Source: Pseudomonas oryzicola (GTDB lineage: Bacteria; Pseudomonadota; Gammaproteobacteria; Pseudomonadales; Pseudomonadaceae). From it: 64,000 nucleotides of DNA. Shown piece after piece: positions 27,168 to 37,448 of the stretch (position 1 is the stretch's first letter; the number at the start of each line of letters is the position of its first letter). Location of the stretch: NCBI RefSeq assembly GCF_014269185.2, contig NZ_JABWRZ020000001.1, forward strand, positions 3,187,001-3,251,000, given 5' to 3'. The translations under genes and the position numbers were made by a program. The notes under the pieces are model-generated. The model was not told the origin of the DNA, made no database searches, and saw nothing but the letters and a program-made list of their open reading frames with translations.

Positions 27168-28664
27168 TCAGGACCCCGGCGTGATGTCCCCTTGCTGCCA
27201 GCGCGCTTCGCTGCTGCTCAGGGCCTGGGCGATGTCGGCGAGCTCGCCGGACGGCAGGGTCGCGGGCAGCGGATCCAGGCCAGCGCTGGCGAACAGTTGG
27301 CCATAGCTGTTACGCAACTCGGCGTAGGCCAGGTCGCGGCGCAGGTCAGCCTGCAGGGCGTTCAGCTCGCCCTGGATCAACTCCAGCTCGCCAATGCCTT
27401 CGGCCTGGTGGCGATTGCGCAGTTGCTCGACGATCTGTTGGTCGAGAAGGACCAGTTGCTGGCTCGTGGCGAATTGCCGGCGGGCCTCGCTGAAGTTGGC
27501 ATTGGCCACGTAGAGCTGGGCCAGGATGGCCATCGACATCGCCTGGCGGCGCGCCTCGACCACCTGCTCGCCAGCCTTTGCCACATCGATCGAGGCAGGG
27601 CCAGACAGCACGTTGAACAGGTTCCAGGTGATCTTCACACCATAGTCGGCCCAGTGCTGGTTGGTCAGGAAGCTGTTGCTGTCGTAATGGCCGCCAGCGG
27701 AGAACTCCAGCCCCGGCAACATGCGCAACATCGATTTGCGCACCTCGGCGGCGCTGATGCGTGCCTGGTAGTCCTGCTCGCGCAGTTCCGGGCGCGACGC
27801 CAAGGCCTGCTGCTCCAGGCTGTCCAGGCCCACCTTCAGTTCGGGCACAGCATAATCGGTGTTTTCTGCCAGAGTCAGTTCACTGCCCGGTGGCAGGTTG
27901 ATCAGCGCACCCAGTTCGGTCTTGGCCAGCGACAAGGCCCGGCGTTGCTCTTCCAGCTGGCGGGTCGCCTCGATCAGCGAACGCTGGTAGGTCAACGCCT
28001 GGATGGGGTCACCGATACGCTGGTCACCCATGCGCTGGCTGTTGTCGCGCGCCTGCTCGACCCGCGCCATCAATGTGTCGATCTGCTTGAGCAGGCGCTC
28101 GGCGGCCACTGCCCGCCAGTACGCCGAACGCACGTCCTGAATGATGGTCTGTACCACCTTGCGCCGGCGCTCCTGCACGATCAGGCGCTGGTCGCCCTGC
28201 TGCTTGGCACTGACATAGCTGACACCGAAATCCAGCACGTTCCAGACCATGGTCAGGTCGGCCACGTCCCGGTCGCGGTCCTGGGAAGTCGATGGTTCCA
28301 GGGACTGGGTATTGGTCAGCACGCTGCGGCTGCTGGCAGCGCTGACGTTGCTCCGCCCGGCATAGCCCGCGGAGGCCGCCATACGGGGCAGCATGTCGAA
28401 GGTGGCCAGGTCCACCTGGCGCTGGGCCAGGGCTTCTTCCATGACCTTCAGGCGAGCTTCCAGGTTGTACTTGACTGCCCGCGCCATCGCCTGGTGCAGT
28501 GTCAGCGGGCCTTGCAACGCCTCCTGGCCCTTGAACATGCTGGCCAGATCCTGCCGTGCCCGCTGCTCGCTGACGCTGCGCTCGATCGGCTGGGTCTTGA
28601 CGGCACAGCCGCTCACCGCCAATGCCAACAGGCTCACCACAAATATCCTTGACGCTCTACTCAT
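27168..28664 (-). CDS. TolC-family outer-membrane efflux lipoprotein
   Basis: 498 residues from the ATG at 28664 (GTG at 28685 has no ribosome site; GGGGG/GGAAGG precede the ATG). Signal peptide with lipobox LAVSGC at residue 20, so the protein is lipidated. Two TolC-like repeats of long amphipathic helices (VVQTIIQDVRSAYWRAVAAE...; LQADLRRDLAYAELRNSYGQLF). It ends the nine-gene minus-strand cluster directly after the giant adhesin and is the only candidate outer-membrane exit channel there. TolC proteins are normally not lipoproteins in RTX exporters, but OprM-type ones are. Confidence 0.88.
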   Translation of the reverse strand: MSRASRIFVVSLLALAVSGCAVKTQPIERSVSEQRARQDLASMFKGQEALQGPLTLHQAMARAVKYNLEARLKVMEEALAQRQVDLATFDMLPRMAASAGYAGRSNVSAASSRSVLTNTQSLEPSTSQDRDRDVADLTMVWNVLDFGVSYVSAKQQGDQRLIVQERRRKVVQTIIQDVRSAYWRAVAAERLLKQIDTLMARVEQARDNSQRMGDQRIGDPIQALTYQRSLIEATRQLEEQRRALSLAKTELGALINLPPGSELTLAENTDYAVPELKVGLDSLEQQALASRPELREQDYQARISAAEVRKSMLRMLPGLEFSAGGHYDSNSFLTNQHWADYGVKITWNLFNVLSGPASIDVAKAGEQVVEARRQAMSMAILAQLYVANANFSEARRQFATSQQLVLLDQQIVEQLRNRHQAEGIGELELIQGELNALQADLRRDLAYAELRNSYGQLFASAGLDPLPATLPSGELADIAQALSSSEARWQQGDITPGS

Positions 28665-28734
28665 CCCTTCCGCCCCCTTTGGCACGGCAAATTGCTTGTT
28701 TTTTTCTGGTCTTGTCGCCCCTCATGGCCGACGC

Positions 28735-31700
28735 TCAAGCCTGAGGGGTAACTGCCTCGATCTGTCCCAGCGCCTGGGCCAGCTTGCTGACCTGGCGCTG
28801 CTCACCGTCCCTGAATGCCTGCAATTGCTGGCTGAGGGTCGGTGCCCCGGAGAGGCCCTTGCCTGCCCCCGCATCGGCGCCCTGGCGCCACGGTTTACCC
28901 CCGTTCAGCTCGTACTGGCCGCCGTCATCCGGCAGCGTCTTGTCAAAGATATTGGCCAGGCTGCTGGCCCCGAACACATTGGCATCGCCGCCGCCGAAAC
29001 CGAGGAAGCCCGCGCCGGCCCCATCGCCGAGGGCGTGCTGCTGCCCCACGAAAACCTGGGCCAGGTAGCTCGGCGCCAAGGCACCATTGCGAATGAAGAT
29101 ATCGCCAACGGTCGGTAAGCCACCGCCCGGGCTCGGCACCTCGAACAATGGCTGCGGCACCAGCGGCGACTGGAATGGCGGCAGCGGCACTGCAAGCGGC
29201 GCGATCACAGGCACAGTCGAGCCGGGAAGGCCCTGTTTTGCAGGCGGATAGGCACGGTATTCCGGGTCGCCATCACTGGATGGCAATGGCTGGCCCTGGC
29301 CGCTGAAGCCACCCACCAGGGTATTCCCGGCAATGTCACTGATGTCGGTGCCATTGGCTTTCAGGGCCAGTGCCAGCGTGCCGCTGCCGGCCACTGCAGC
29401 GACATTGACCTGCCAGGTGCGGCCATCGATACGTACCAGCGATTGCAAGGTGCCCGTTGCACTGCCGGTCGCTACCAGTTGGAAATCAGCCAGGTCGACA
29501 CCCCTGACCTCTTCGCTGAAGGTGACGGTGAACGCTTGGCTGCCAGGCGTGGAGAGCTGAACCGGAGTGATCGACTCGACGCTTGGCAGGCGGGTGTCGA
29601 CAATCACTCCGGCACTGTCACCCACCGCATTGAGCCCCGGGCTCAGCGCATTGCCGAGCGCATCATGCAGGGTCGCACCATTGGCCGACAGGCCCAGCAC
29701 CTGTACGCCATCGGCATCGTTGTCGCCGGCCTGAACGCGGTACTGGAACACCAGCGTGGTGGTCGCCGATCCTGCGACGAAGTCGGCAAACACCGTACGC
29801 CCACCAATATCCAGGGCCAGCTGCGGAACGCCATCGACGATAACCGCTTCGCTGGTATTGACCACGAAGGTCAGCACATCGCCCGCGTTGTAGGCCACCC
29901 CGGCCGGCACGCCGACACTGCTTACCGTAGGCGCGTCGCGATCGATGCTGTAGGCCGCGCCGACCAGGCCGCCACTGAGCAGGTTACCGGCGACGTCGCT
30001 GATGCCGGTACCGCTGGCCTTGAGATTCAGGCCCAAGGTGCCGGTGCCGCTCACGCCATTGACAGTGATTTCGTAAACACCTTCGCCGAGTTGGCGCAGG
30101 GAGCTCAGCGTACCGCTGGCCGAGCCGCTGCTGGCCAGGCTGAAGTCGCTCAGGTCCACGCCATTGACGCGTTCGCTGAAGGTCACGGTAAAGCGCACGC
30201 TCTGGGCGTTGCTTGGCGACGTGTCGAGGGTGACGATGGCAAGCGCGGCCGGTGCCTGGGTGTCGACCAGCACCTGGCGCATATCGGCAATGTTGTTCAA
30301 GGTAAGGTTCATGGCATTGCCCAGTGCGTCGTTCAGGGTCGCACCGTTGGCCGCCAGGCCTGTCACGCTGATGCCGTCGCTGTCGTTGTCGCCGGCCTGG
30401 ACGACGTACTGGAACACCAGGGTCGCCGTACCCGCACCAGCCACCAGCTCGGCGTATACCGCGCGCCCGCCGACGTCCAGCAGCAGCCGCGGGGAGCCAT
30501 TGACCTCAACGGCCTCACTGGCATTGACCACGAACACCAAAGCATCGCCGGCGTTGTAGGTCACACCACCGACCGGCCCGCCGACGCTGGTCACGCTCGG
30601 CGCGCGGGTATCGACGAGATAGGCATTGGACTGCGCGGTGCTGTCGCCGTGGTTGCCTTGGGCATCGGTAACCGGGCCGGTGTCCAGATAGACCCGGTTG
30701 CCGTTGCTCTGGCTGCCTGCGGTCGGCGTCAAGGTGGCCGTCCAGGTGATACCGCCATCACTGCTGGCCAGGCCGCTCAGCACGCCGTTGTCGGCCTGGA
30801 GCTGGGCCAGGGACAGGCCGGTTACCGCCTCGTTGAACGTGATGGTCACCTGGCTGGTCTGGCCCGCGCCCAGGCTGCTGTCGGCAACTACGATGCTGGC
30901 AGTCGGCCGCTGGGTGTCGATAGCATAGTTGTTGGAGTCCGTGCTGCCGACCCCGGCATTGCCGGAGGCCCCGACCACACCGCTGTTGTCCAGGCTGATC
31001 AGGTTGCTGGCGTCCTCGACATTGGCGGCCGGGGTGAAGGTCGCTGTCCAGGTGACGCCGCCGTCGTTGCTGCTAACGGCACTCAAGGTACCGTTGCTCA
31101 CGCTCAGGTCGCTGTTGTCGAAGCCGCTGACCGCCTCGCTGAAGGTGATGGTCACCAGGCTCGACTCGCCGGCACGCAGGGCGCTATCGGCCACCACGAT
31201 GGTGGCAGTGGGCAGCACGGTGTTGACCGTGTAGTTGGCCGACTGGGTGGTGCCAGTGCCCACGTTGCCGGCCAGGTCGGCGATGCCGCTGTTGTTCAGG
31301 CTGATGACGTTGCTGGCATCCTGCACCGCCACCGCCGGGGTAAAGGTCGCCGTCCAGGTGATGCCACCGTCGCTGCTGGCCAGGTTGGCCAGGGTGCCGT
31401 TCTGGGCGGTGAGGTCGGCCAGGTCGAGGCCGTTCACCGCTTCGCTGAAGGTGATGGTGACCTGGGTCGTCTCGCCAGCACGCAGCGCGCTGTCGGCCAG
31501 CACGATGGTCGCAGTCGGGCGCTGGCTGTCGATGGCGTAGTTGTTCGAGTCTGTCGTGCCGCTGCCAACATTGCCCGCCGCGTCGATTACCCCGGTATTG
31601 TCGAGCGTGATGAGGTTGCTGGTGTCGGTGACACCGCTGGCCGGCGTCAGCGTCGCGGTCCAGGTGACGCCACCATCGGCGCTGCTCAGCCCGCTGAGGG

Positions 31701-34700
31701 TGCCATTGGCCACCGTCAGGTCGGCTGTCGTGAAGCCGCTCACCGCTTCGCTGAAAGTGATGGTCACCAGGCTGGTCTGGCCGATGCCCAGTTGGCTATC
31801 GGCAACCACGACAGTCGCCGTCGGCCGCTGGGTGTCGATGGCATAGTTGTTGGAGTCCGTGCTGCCGACCCCGGCATTGCCGGAGGCCCCGACCACGCCG
31901 CTGTTGTCCAGGCTGATCAGGTTGCTGGCGTCCTCGACGTTGGCGGCCGGGGTGAAGGTCGCTGTCCAGGTGACGCCGCCGTCGTTGCTGCTAACGGCAC
32001 TCAAGGTACCGTTGCTCACGCTCAGGTCGCTGTTGTCGAAGCCGCTGACCGCCTCGCTGAAGGTGATGGTCACCAGGCTCGACTCGCCGGCACGCAGGGC
32101 GCTATCGGCCACCACGATGGTGGCAGTGGGCAGCACGGTGTTGACCGTGTAGTTGGCCGACTGGGTGGTGCCAGTGCCCACGTTGCCGGCCAGGTCGGCG
32201 ATGCCGCTGTTGTTCAGGCTGATGACGTTGCTGGCATCCTGCACCGCCACCGCCGGGGTAAAGGTCGCCGTCCAGGTGATGCCACCGTCGCTGCTGGCCA
32301 GGTTGGCCAGGGTGCCGTTCTGGGCGATGAGGTCGGCCAGGTCGAGGCCGTTCACCGCTTCGCTGAAGGTGATGGTGACCTGGGTCGTCTCGCCAGCACG
32401 CAGCGCGCTGTCGGCCAGCACGATGGTCGCAGTCGGGCGCTGGCTGTCGATGGCGTAGTTGTTCGAGTCTGTCGTGCCGCTGCCGACATTGCCCGCCGCG
32501 TCGATTACCCCGGTATTGTCGAGCGTGACGAGGTTGCTGGTGTCGGTGACACCGCTGGCCGGCGTCAGCGTCGCGGTCCAGGTGACGCCACCATCGGCGC
32601 TGCTCAGCCCGCTGAGGGTGCCATTGGCCACCGTCAGGTCGGCTGTCGTGAAGCCGCTCACCGCTTCGCTGAAGGTAATGGTCACCAGGCTGGTCTGGCC
32701 GATGCCCAGTTGGCTATCGGCAACCACGACAATCGCCGTTGGCCGCTGGGTGTCGATGGCATAGTTGTTGGAGTCCGTGCTGCCGACCCCGGCATTGCCG
32801 GAAGCTGCACCCACCACGCCGCTGTTGTCCAGGCTGATCAGGTTGCTGGCGTCCTCGACATTGGCGGCCGGGGTGAAGGTCGCTGTCCAGGTGATGCCGC
32901 CGTCGCTGCTACTCACGGCACTCAAGGTGCCATTGCTCACGTTCAGGTCGCTGTTGTCGAAACCACTCACTGCCTCGCTGAAGGTGATGGTGACCACTGT
33001 GGTCTCGCCCACGCGCAGCGCGCTGTCGGCTACCACGATCGTGGCGGTGGGGGCCACGGTGTTGACGACGTAGTTGGCTGACTGAGTGCTGCCCAGCCCG
33101 GCGTTGCCGGCCAGGTCGGAGACACCGGTATTGTCCAGGGTGATGAGGTTGCTGATGTCGCTGATACCGCTGGCAGGCGTCAGGGTGGCGGTCCAGGTGA
33201 CGCCGCCATCGACACTGCTCAGCCCGTCAAGGGAGCCATTGGCCACCGTCAGGTCGGCGGTGGTCAACCCGGTCACCGCTTCACTGAAGGTGATGGTTAC
33301 CGTGGTGGTCTCGCCGACCGTGAGGGCGGTGTCCGCGACCGTAATCACTGCAGTCGGGCGCTGGCTATCGATGGCGTAGTTGTTCGAGTCTGTCGTACCG
33401 CTGCCGACATTGCCCGCCGCATCGATTACCCCGGTATTGTCGAGCGTGACGAGGTTGCTGGCATCACTGACATTGCTGCTCGGGGTCAGGGTGGCGGTCC
33501 AGGTGATGCCACCGTCGGAGCTGGCGAGACCGCTCAGGCTACCGTTGGCCACGCTCAGGTCGGCAAGGGTAAAACCACTTACCGCCTCGCTGAAGGTAAT
33601 GGTCACCGTGGTGGTCTCACCGATGCGCAGGGCGCTGTCAGCCACCACGATGGTCGCGGTCGGGCGCTGGGTGTCAATGGCATAATTGTTCGAACTGGTA
33701 GTGCCACTGCCGGTATTGCCTGCCATGTCAGTCACCCCGGTGTTATCCAGGGTAATCAGGTTGCTGGCATCACTGACATTGCTGTCCGGCGTCAGGGTCG
33801 CCGTCCAGGTAATGCCGCCGTCCGCACTGGCCAGTCCGCTCAGTGCTCCGTTGGCCACGCTGAGGTCGGCAAGGGTCAAACCGGTTACCGCCTCGCTGAA
33901 GGTGATGGTTACCGTGGTGGTCTCGCCGATGCTCAGGGCGCTGTCAGCTACCACGATGGTCGCGGTCGGGCGCTGGGTGTCGATGGCATAGTTGTTGGAG
34001 CTGGTAGTACCACTGCCGCTATTGCCAGCCATGTCACTCACCCCGGTGTTATCCAGGGTAATCAGGTTGCTGGTATCGCTGACGTTGCTGTCCGGGGTCA
34101 GGGTCGCGGTCCAGCTGATACCGCCGTCCGAACTGCTGAGCCCGCTCAGCACACCATTGGCAACGCTCAGGTCGGCGGTGGTGAAACCGCTCACCGCCTC
34201 GCTGAAAGTGATGGTGACCTGCGACGTCTCGCCGGCCCGCAAGGCGCTGTCGGCTACCACGATGGTGGCGGTCGGGCGCAGGGTATCGATGGCATAGTTG
34301 TTCGAGTCGGTGGTGCCGTTGCCGGCGTTGCCGGCGAGGTCGCTGACCCCGGTATTGTCCAGGGTGACCAGGTTGCTGGTATCACTGACATTGCTGTCAG
34401 GCGTCAGGGTCGCGGTCCAGGTGATACCACCATCGGCGCTGGCGAGACCGCTCAGGCTACCGTTGGCCACGCTCAGGTCGGCGAGGGTCAGGCCGCTCAC
34501 CGCCTCGCTGAAGGTAATGGTCACGGTGGCCGTATCGCCAATTTTCAAGGCCGTGTCGCTGATGCTGATCGTGGCGGTCGGGGCAATGGTTTCCTGGATG
34601 GCCACCTGTACCGAAGCTGCGACGGATGTGCCACCGTCACCGTCATTGAGGGTGATGCTCAGGGTACGACTGGCCTGGGCGATGGCGTTGCCGGCATTGC

Positions 34701-37323
34701 TGTTTTCGTAGGTGAGGTTGCGCACCAACGCCTGCACCGCCGCCGCATTGGCATTGGCGTTGAACGTGACCACCAGGTTGGCCCCGCCACTGCCGCCGGA
34801 CAGGCTGCCAATGGTGACCCCGCCATAGCTCACCGTACTGCCACTGACACCGATCTGCCCTGCGCCAGTGCCCTGGTTGCGCAACCCCAGCAAATCTTCG
34901 CTGGCCACGCCATTGGCGCTGATCGCCACGGTGAGGTTGCCACCGGCGAAGTCGGCGGAATCGCTGTCGCTGACGGTGGCATTGCCGCCGCTGTCGATCA
35001 GCACCGCGCCGCTGCCCTGGGTGAAGGTGACGCCGTCACCATTGAGGTTGCCGATCACTGGCACGCTGTTGAGCGGCTGCACCACCACCGAGGCTGTGCG
35101 GCTGGTACTGCCCATGTCGTCGTTGACGCTGACCGCCACGCTACGGGTACCGCTGGTGTAGGCCACGGCAGCGTTGCCGTAGGTCACCGCGGCGAGCACC
35201 GCGCGGTATTGCGCCAGGGTGGCGACGCCGCTCAACGTCAGCATCGTGCTGCCCGACCCGCTGACAGTGATGCCGAAGCTGGCTGCTGTGGCAATCTGTC
35301 CGGCGCTCAGCGACAGGGTTTCGCTGCCGACATCCACCACACCGCTCAGGGTCAGGGTGGCGCCGCTCACCTGGGTGTCGCCGTCGGTCTGGGTGAGGCT
35401 GAGGTTGGGTACGATCGCCACCGGTGTGCCGGTGAAGTTCACCGTACTGTCGTTACCGCCGCTACTGGTGTCCAGGTCGACCACGGGGGGCGCGGCATAC
35501 AGCACCTCGTAGGCACCGATGTCCACCCCGGCGCCACGCGGCCGGACAAAGCCGCGCAGGTCGGTGAGCGTGGCACCGGCAGCAGTGCCCTGGTCGATGG
35601 CATTGCTGGCGGTGGACGCCAGGCGGTAGTCGCCGCCTGCAGCATTGACGAAGTCGACCGAAACGCCGATCAGGTTGGTGGTGCTGGTATAACCGCCACC
35701 GGCGCCGTTGTTGGTGGCCGCATCCAGCGCAACGCCATTGACGGTGTTGCCGGTGAGGATGCTGTTCTGCACCGTCACCGTGCCAGCGCTGCCCGGCGAC
35801 CAGCCAAGGCCAGCCGAGCTGATGGTGCCGGTACTGGTGCTGAAGGTGTTGTTGGCGATGGTGCTGTTGACGATGCTCACCGAGCCGCCGGTATTGTTCA
35901 GCACGATCACCGCACCGGCGGAGACGACGCCAGTGGCACCGTATTCGCCGATGTTGTCGTAGATCGCCACGTTTTCCAGCACGTGGTTGTTGGCCCCACC
36001 CAGGCGGACCAGTGACGACATTCCCGTAGCGTTGACGATACTGCCATCGTTGTCGTGAATGGTCGTGTTGCGCACGATCACCGTGGAGCCTACCGTGGTC
36101 GCCGAGTTGATCACGGCACCGGCATTGTCCTGGAAGTTCGAGTCCTCGACCGTGATCGAGCCCGAGTTGGCCCGGATTGCGCCGCCGGTCAAGTTGCCGG
36201 AGAAATAGCGGAAATCCAGGTTGCGCACGGTCAGTGCACCGTTGGTGTTGCTCTGCAGGCCCGACGATTCCAGTGAGTCGCGCGAGCCATTGTTGTTGAC
36301 GTCGCCGCTGAGGATGATATCGCCCTGGCCGTCACCATCGACGTCGCCGTTGATGGTGACGTTGCTGGTGACCAATAGCGCTGAAGCCGTGGACCAGCGG
36401 ATGGTCTGCCCTTTCAGCGATTGGTGGAAGACAATGATATCGCTGCCGCTGCCAGCGCTGGAGCCATCCACCGAAGCATCCGTGTTGGCGGCCTGGATGG
36501 CCTCGGCCAGCGACACCTTGCCATTGAGCGCCGTGGAAGATGCATCGGTGTCGGTAACGGTAATGGTCGCCAGCGAAGTGGTGAACGCCGACAGGTCCCC
36601 GCGCTGCACGCCCGTATCTGTCGCCAGCACCCCAGAGACGGTCTCCAGCTGCCAGTCCTCGCCGGCGCGATTGCCGGTTGAATTCGCCGAAGCGCCGACG
36701 TCGGCGCCGGTGAACCGCGCCACTTCGTCAACGAACAGCTGGCCATCGCTGCCCGCACCGGTGTTACAGGCGAAGAAACGAATGTCGCCACCGTCCGCCA
36801 GGCTGGCGCCGATACGCGCCAGGTCGCTGGCATGGCTGGCCAACTGGTTGGTCCACACGGCATTGCCAGCCAGGTAGACATAGCCACTGTCACCGTGGCT
36901 GATGATATCGATGCTGGTCACGTCGCTACGGCCATCGAGGTAATCGGCAATCTGCCTGAAACCATCCTTGCCGTTCTCCAGCACCACCACCTCGACGCCA
37001 GCAGGAAGGCCGGCAATCAGCTTCTGGTAGTCACTGACGGCGGAGTCGACGAACACCACTTCGTGGCTGCCAGCAGCCGTAGTGGCCGGTGCCGTTGCGG
37101 GGGTGGCGTCGTGCGCGGCTTCAGTGTCCTGCGTACTGTTCGCATCGCTGGCCACGCTGGGGTCCTTGGCCGTTGCGGCTTCCACGGCCTGGGCGCCCTG
37201 GTCGGCGACCACGGCCACCGAGGCGTCAAACATCATGCGCGGTTCCAGCGCCTGGATGAGGCTCGGACGGTTTACGGAAACGGTGGGTTGTGCGTGCGGA
37301 CGGTTGCGTTTCCAGAAAGCCAT
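28735..37323 (-). CDS. Giant repeat adhesin with LEPR motif and DUF4347 domain
   Basis: 2862 residues. Layout: basic N-terminus with an LEPRMMFDAS motif (residues 27-36) resembling the LEPR-XLL class; Thr/Ala linker; DUF4347 domain (about 86-240, with the IDIISHGDSGYVYL and IRFFACNTGAGSDG motifs); a right-handed beta-helix-like stretch (about 270-620); cadherin-like repeats (about 620-905); 13 tandem Ig-like repeats of about 102 residues (about 906-2232); four further Ig/cadherin domains in an A-B-A-B order (about 2233-2640); and a low-complexity C-terminus. No classical signal peptide and no RTX nonapeptides. Start has GAGG upstream. Probably a surface or secreted adhesin exported by the linked genes; this is inferred from the neighbours. 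Confidence 0.88.
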   Translation of the reverse strand: MAFWKRNRPHAQPTVSVNRPSLIQALEPRMMFDASVAVVADQGAQAVEAATAKDPSVASDANSTQDTEAAHDATPATAPATTAAGSHEVVFVDSAVSDYQKLIAGLPAGVEVVVLENGKDGFRQIADYLDGRSDVTSIDIISHGDSGYVYLAGNAVWTNQLASHASDLARIGASLADGGDIRFFACNTGAGSDGQLFVDEVARFTGADVGASANSTGNRAGEDWQLETVSGVLATDTGVQRGDLSAFTTSLATITVTDTDASSTALNGKVSLAEAIQAANTDASVDGSSAGSGSDIIVFHQSLKGQTIRWSTASALLVTSNVTINGDVDGDGQGDIILSGDVNNNGSRDSLESSGLQSNTNGALTVRNLDFRYFSGNLTGGAIRANSGSITVEDSNFQDNAGAVINSATTVGSTVIVRNTTIHDNDGSIVNATGMSSLVRLGGANNHVLENVAIYDNIGEYGATGVVSAGAVIVLNNTGGSVSIVNSTIANNTFSTSTGTISSAGLGWSPGSAGTVTVQNSILTGNTVNGVALDAATNNGAGGGYTSTTNLIGVSVDFVNAAGGDYRLASTASNAIDQGTAAGATLTDLRGFVRPRGAGVDIGAYEVLYAAPPVVDLDTSSGGNDSTVNFTGTPVAIVPNLSLTQTDGDTQVSGATLTLSGVVDVGSETLSLSAGQIATAASFGITVSGSGSTMLTLSGVATLAQYRAVLAAVTYGNAAVAYTSGTRSVAVSVNDDMGSTSRTASVVVQPLNSVPVIGNLNGDGVTFTQGSGAVLIDSGGNATVSDSDSADFAGGNLTVAISANGVASEDLLGLRNQGTGAGQIGVSGSTVSYGGVTIGSLSGGSGGANLVVTFNANANAAAVQALVRNLTYENSNAGNAIAQASRTLSITLNDGDGGTSVAASVQVAIQETIAPTATISISDTALKIGDTATVTITFSEAVSGLTLADLSVANGSLSGLASADGGITWTATLTPDSNVSDTSNLVTLDNTGVSDLAGNAGNGTTDSNNYAIDTLRPTATIVVADSALRAGETSQVTITFSEAVSGFTTADLSVANGVLSGLSSSDGGISWTATLTPDSNVSDTSNLITLDNTGVSDMAGNSGSGTTSSNNYAIDTQRPTATIVVADSALSIGETTTVTITFSEAVTGLTLADLSVANGALSGLASADGGITWTATLTPDSNVSDASNLITLDNTGVTDMAGNTGSGTTSSNNYAIDTQRPTATIVVADSALRIGETTTVTITFSEAVSGFTLADLSVANGSLSGLASSDGGITWTATLTPSSNVSDASNLVTLDNTGVIDAAGNVGSGTTDSNNYAIDSQRPTAVITVADTALTVGETTTVTITFSEAVTGLTTADLTVANGSLDGLSSVDGGVTWTATLTPASGISDISNLITLDNTGVSDLAGNAGLGSTQSANYVVNTVAPTATIVVADSALRVGETTVVTITFSEAVSGFDNSDLNVSNGTLSAVSSSDGGITWTATFTPAANVEDASNLISLDNSGVVGAASGNAGVGSTDSNNYAIDTQRPTAIVVVADSQLGIGQTSLVTITFSEAVSGFTTADLTVANGTLSGLSSADGGVTWTATLTPASGVTDTSNLVTLDNTGVIDAAGNVGSGTTDSNNYAIDSQRPTATIVLADSALRAGETTQVTITFSEAVNGLDLADLIAQNGTLANLASSDGGITWTATFTPAVAVQDASNVISLNNSGIADLAGNVGTGTTQSANYTVNTVLPTATIVVADSALRAGESSLVTITFSEAVSGFDNSDLSVSNGTLSAVSSNDGGVTWTATFTPAANVEDASNLISLDNSGVVGASGNAGVGSTDSNNYAIDTQRPTATVVVADSQLGIGQTSLVTITFSEAVSGFTTADLTVANGTLSGLSSADGGVTWTATLTPASGVTDTSNLITLDNTGVIDAAGNVGSGTTDSNNYAIDSQRPTATIVLADSALRAGETTQVTITFSEAVNGLDLADLTAQNGTLANLASSDGGITWTATFTPAVAVQDASNVISLNNSGIADLAGNVGTGTTQSANYTVNTVLPTATIVVADSALRAGESSLVTITFSEAVSGFDNSDLSVSNGTLSAVSSNDGGVTWTATFTPAANVEDASNLISLDNSGVVGASGNAGVGSTDSNNYAIDTQRPTASIVVADSSLGAGQTSQVTITFNEAVTGLSLAQLQADNGVLSGLASSDGGITWTATLTPTAGSQSNGNRVYLDTGPVTDAQGNHGDSTAQSNAYLVDTRAPSVTSVGGPVGGVTYNAGDALVFVVNASEAVEVNGSPRLLLDVGGRAVYAELVAGAGTATLVFQYVVQAGDNDSDGISVTGLAANGATLNDALGNAMNLTLNNIADMRQVLVDTQAPAALAIVTLDTSPSNAQSVRFTVTFSERVNGVDLSDFSLASSGSASGTLSSLRQLGEGVYEITVNGVSGTGTLGLNLKASGTGISDVAGNLLSGGLVGAAYSIDRDAPTVSSVGVPAGVAYNAGDVLTFVVNTSEAVIVDGVPQLALDIGGRTVFADFVAGSATTTLVFQYRVQAGDNDADGVQVLGLSANGATLHDALGNALSPGLNAVGDSAGVIVDTRLPSVESITPVQLSTPGSQAFTVTFSEEVRGVDLADFQLVATGSATGTLQSLVRIDGRTWQVNVAAVAGSGTLALALKANGTDISDIAGNTLVGGFSGQGQPLPSSDGDPEYRAYPPAKQGLPGSTVPVIAPLAVPLPPFQSPLVPQPLFEVPSPGGGLPTVGDIFIRNGALAPSYLAQVFVGQQHALGDGAGAGFLGFGGGDANVFGASSLANIFDKTLPDDGGQYELNGGKPWRQGADAGAGKGLSGAPTLSQQLQAFRDGEQRQVSKLAQALGQIEAVTPQA
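30623..34604. repeat. Thirteen ~306-base tandem repeats in the adhesin gene, with a 918-base recent duplication
   Basis: Each unit encodes an Ig-like domain that begins near ADSAL...VTITFSEAV and ends near SNNYAIDTQRPTA. Units 7-9 (31847-32764) and units 10-12 (30929-31846) are near identical: units 9 and 12 show no change over about 100 codons in the compared frame, the other two pairs show one and two changes. This indicates a recent tandem copy of a three-unit block. Confidence 0.9.
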
Positions 37324-37400
37324 GTCGACCTCATTCAGCCTTGCGGCTGGTTGTTCTTGTCGTTGTGCCCGTGCAGCGGCACGCTTGTAATCGACCCCGA

Positions 37401-37434
37401 GGCATCGCAGAGCAGCAAACAGCCCTGCGATGCC
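37401..37434. promoter_or_regulatory. Hairpin between the collar gene and the adhesin gene
   Basis: GGCATCGCAG and CTGCGATGCC are perfect 10-base arms around a 14-base loop in the 125-base gap. No U-run follows, so simple termination is unlikely; it may process or stabilise the message or attenuate the adhesin. Confidence 0.5.
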
Positions 37435-37448
37435 GCCCCGGTCCTGGA

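Noticed and set aside
29443..33081. Open frame of 1212 codons on the plus strand
   Set aside because: It is the antisense of the adhesin Ig repeats; the repeat period and codon bias keep it open. Its sequence is not protein-like.
28735..37323. Standard RTX adhesin of a type I system
   Set aside because: No RTX nonapeptides visible and no ABC exporter in the cluster.
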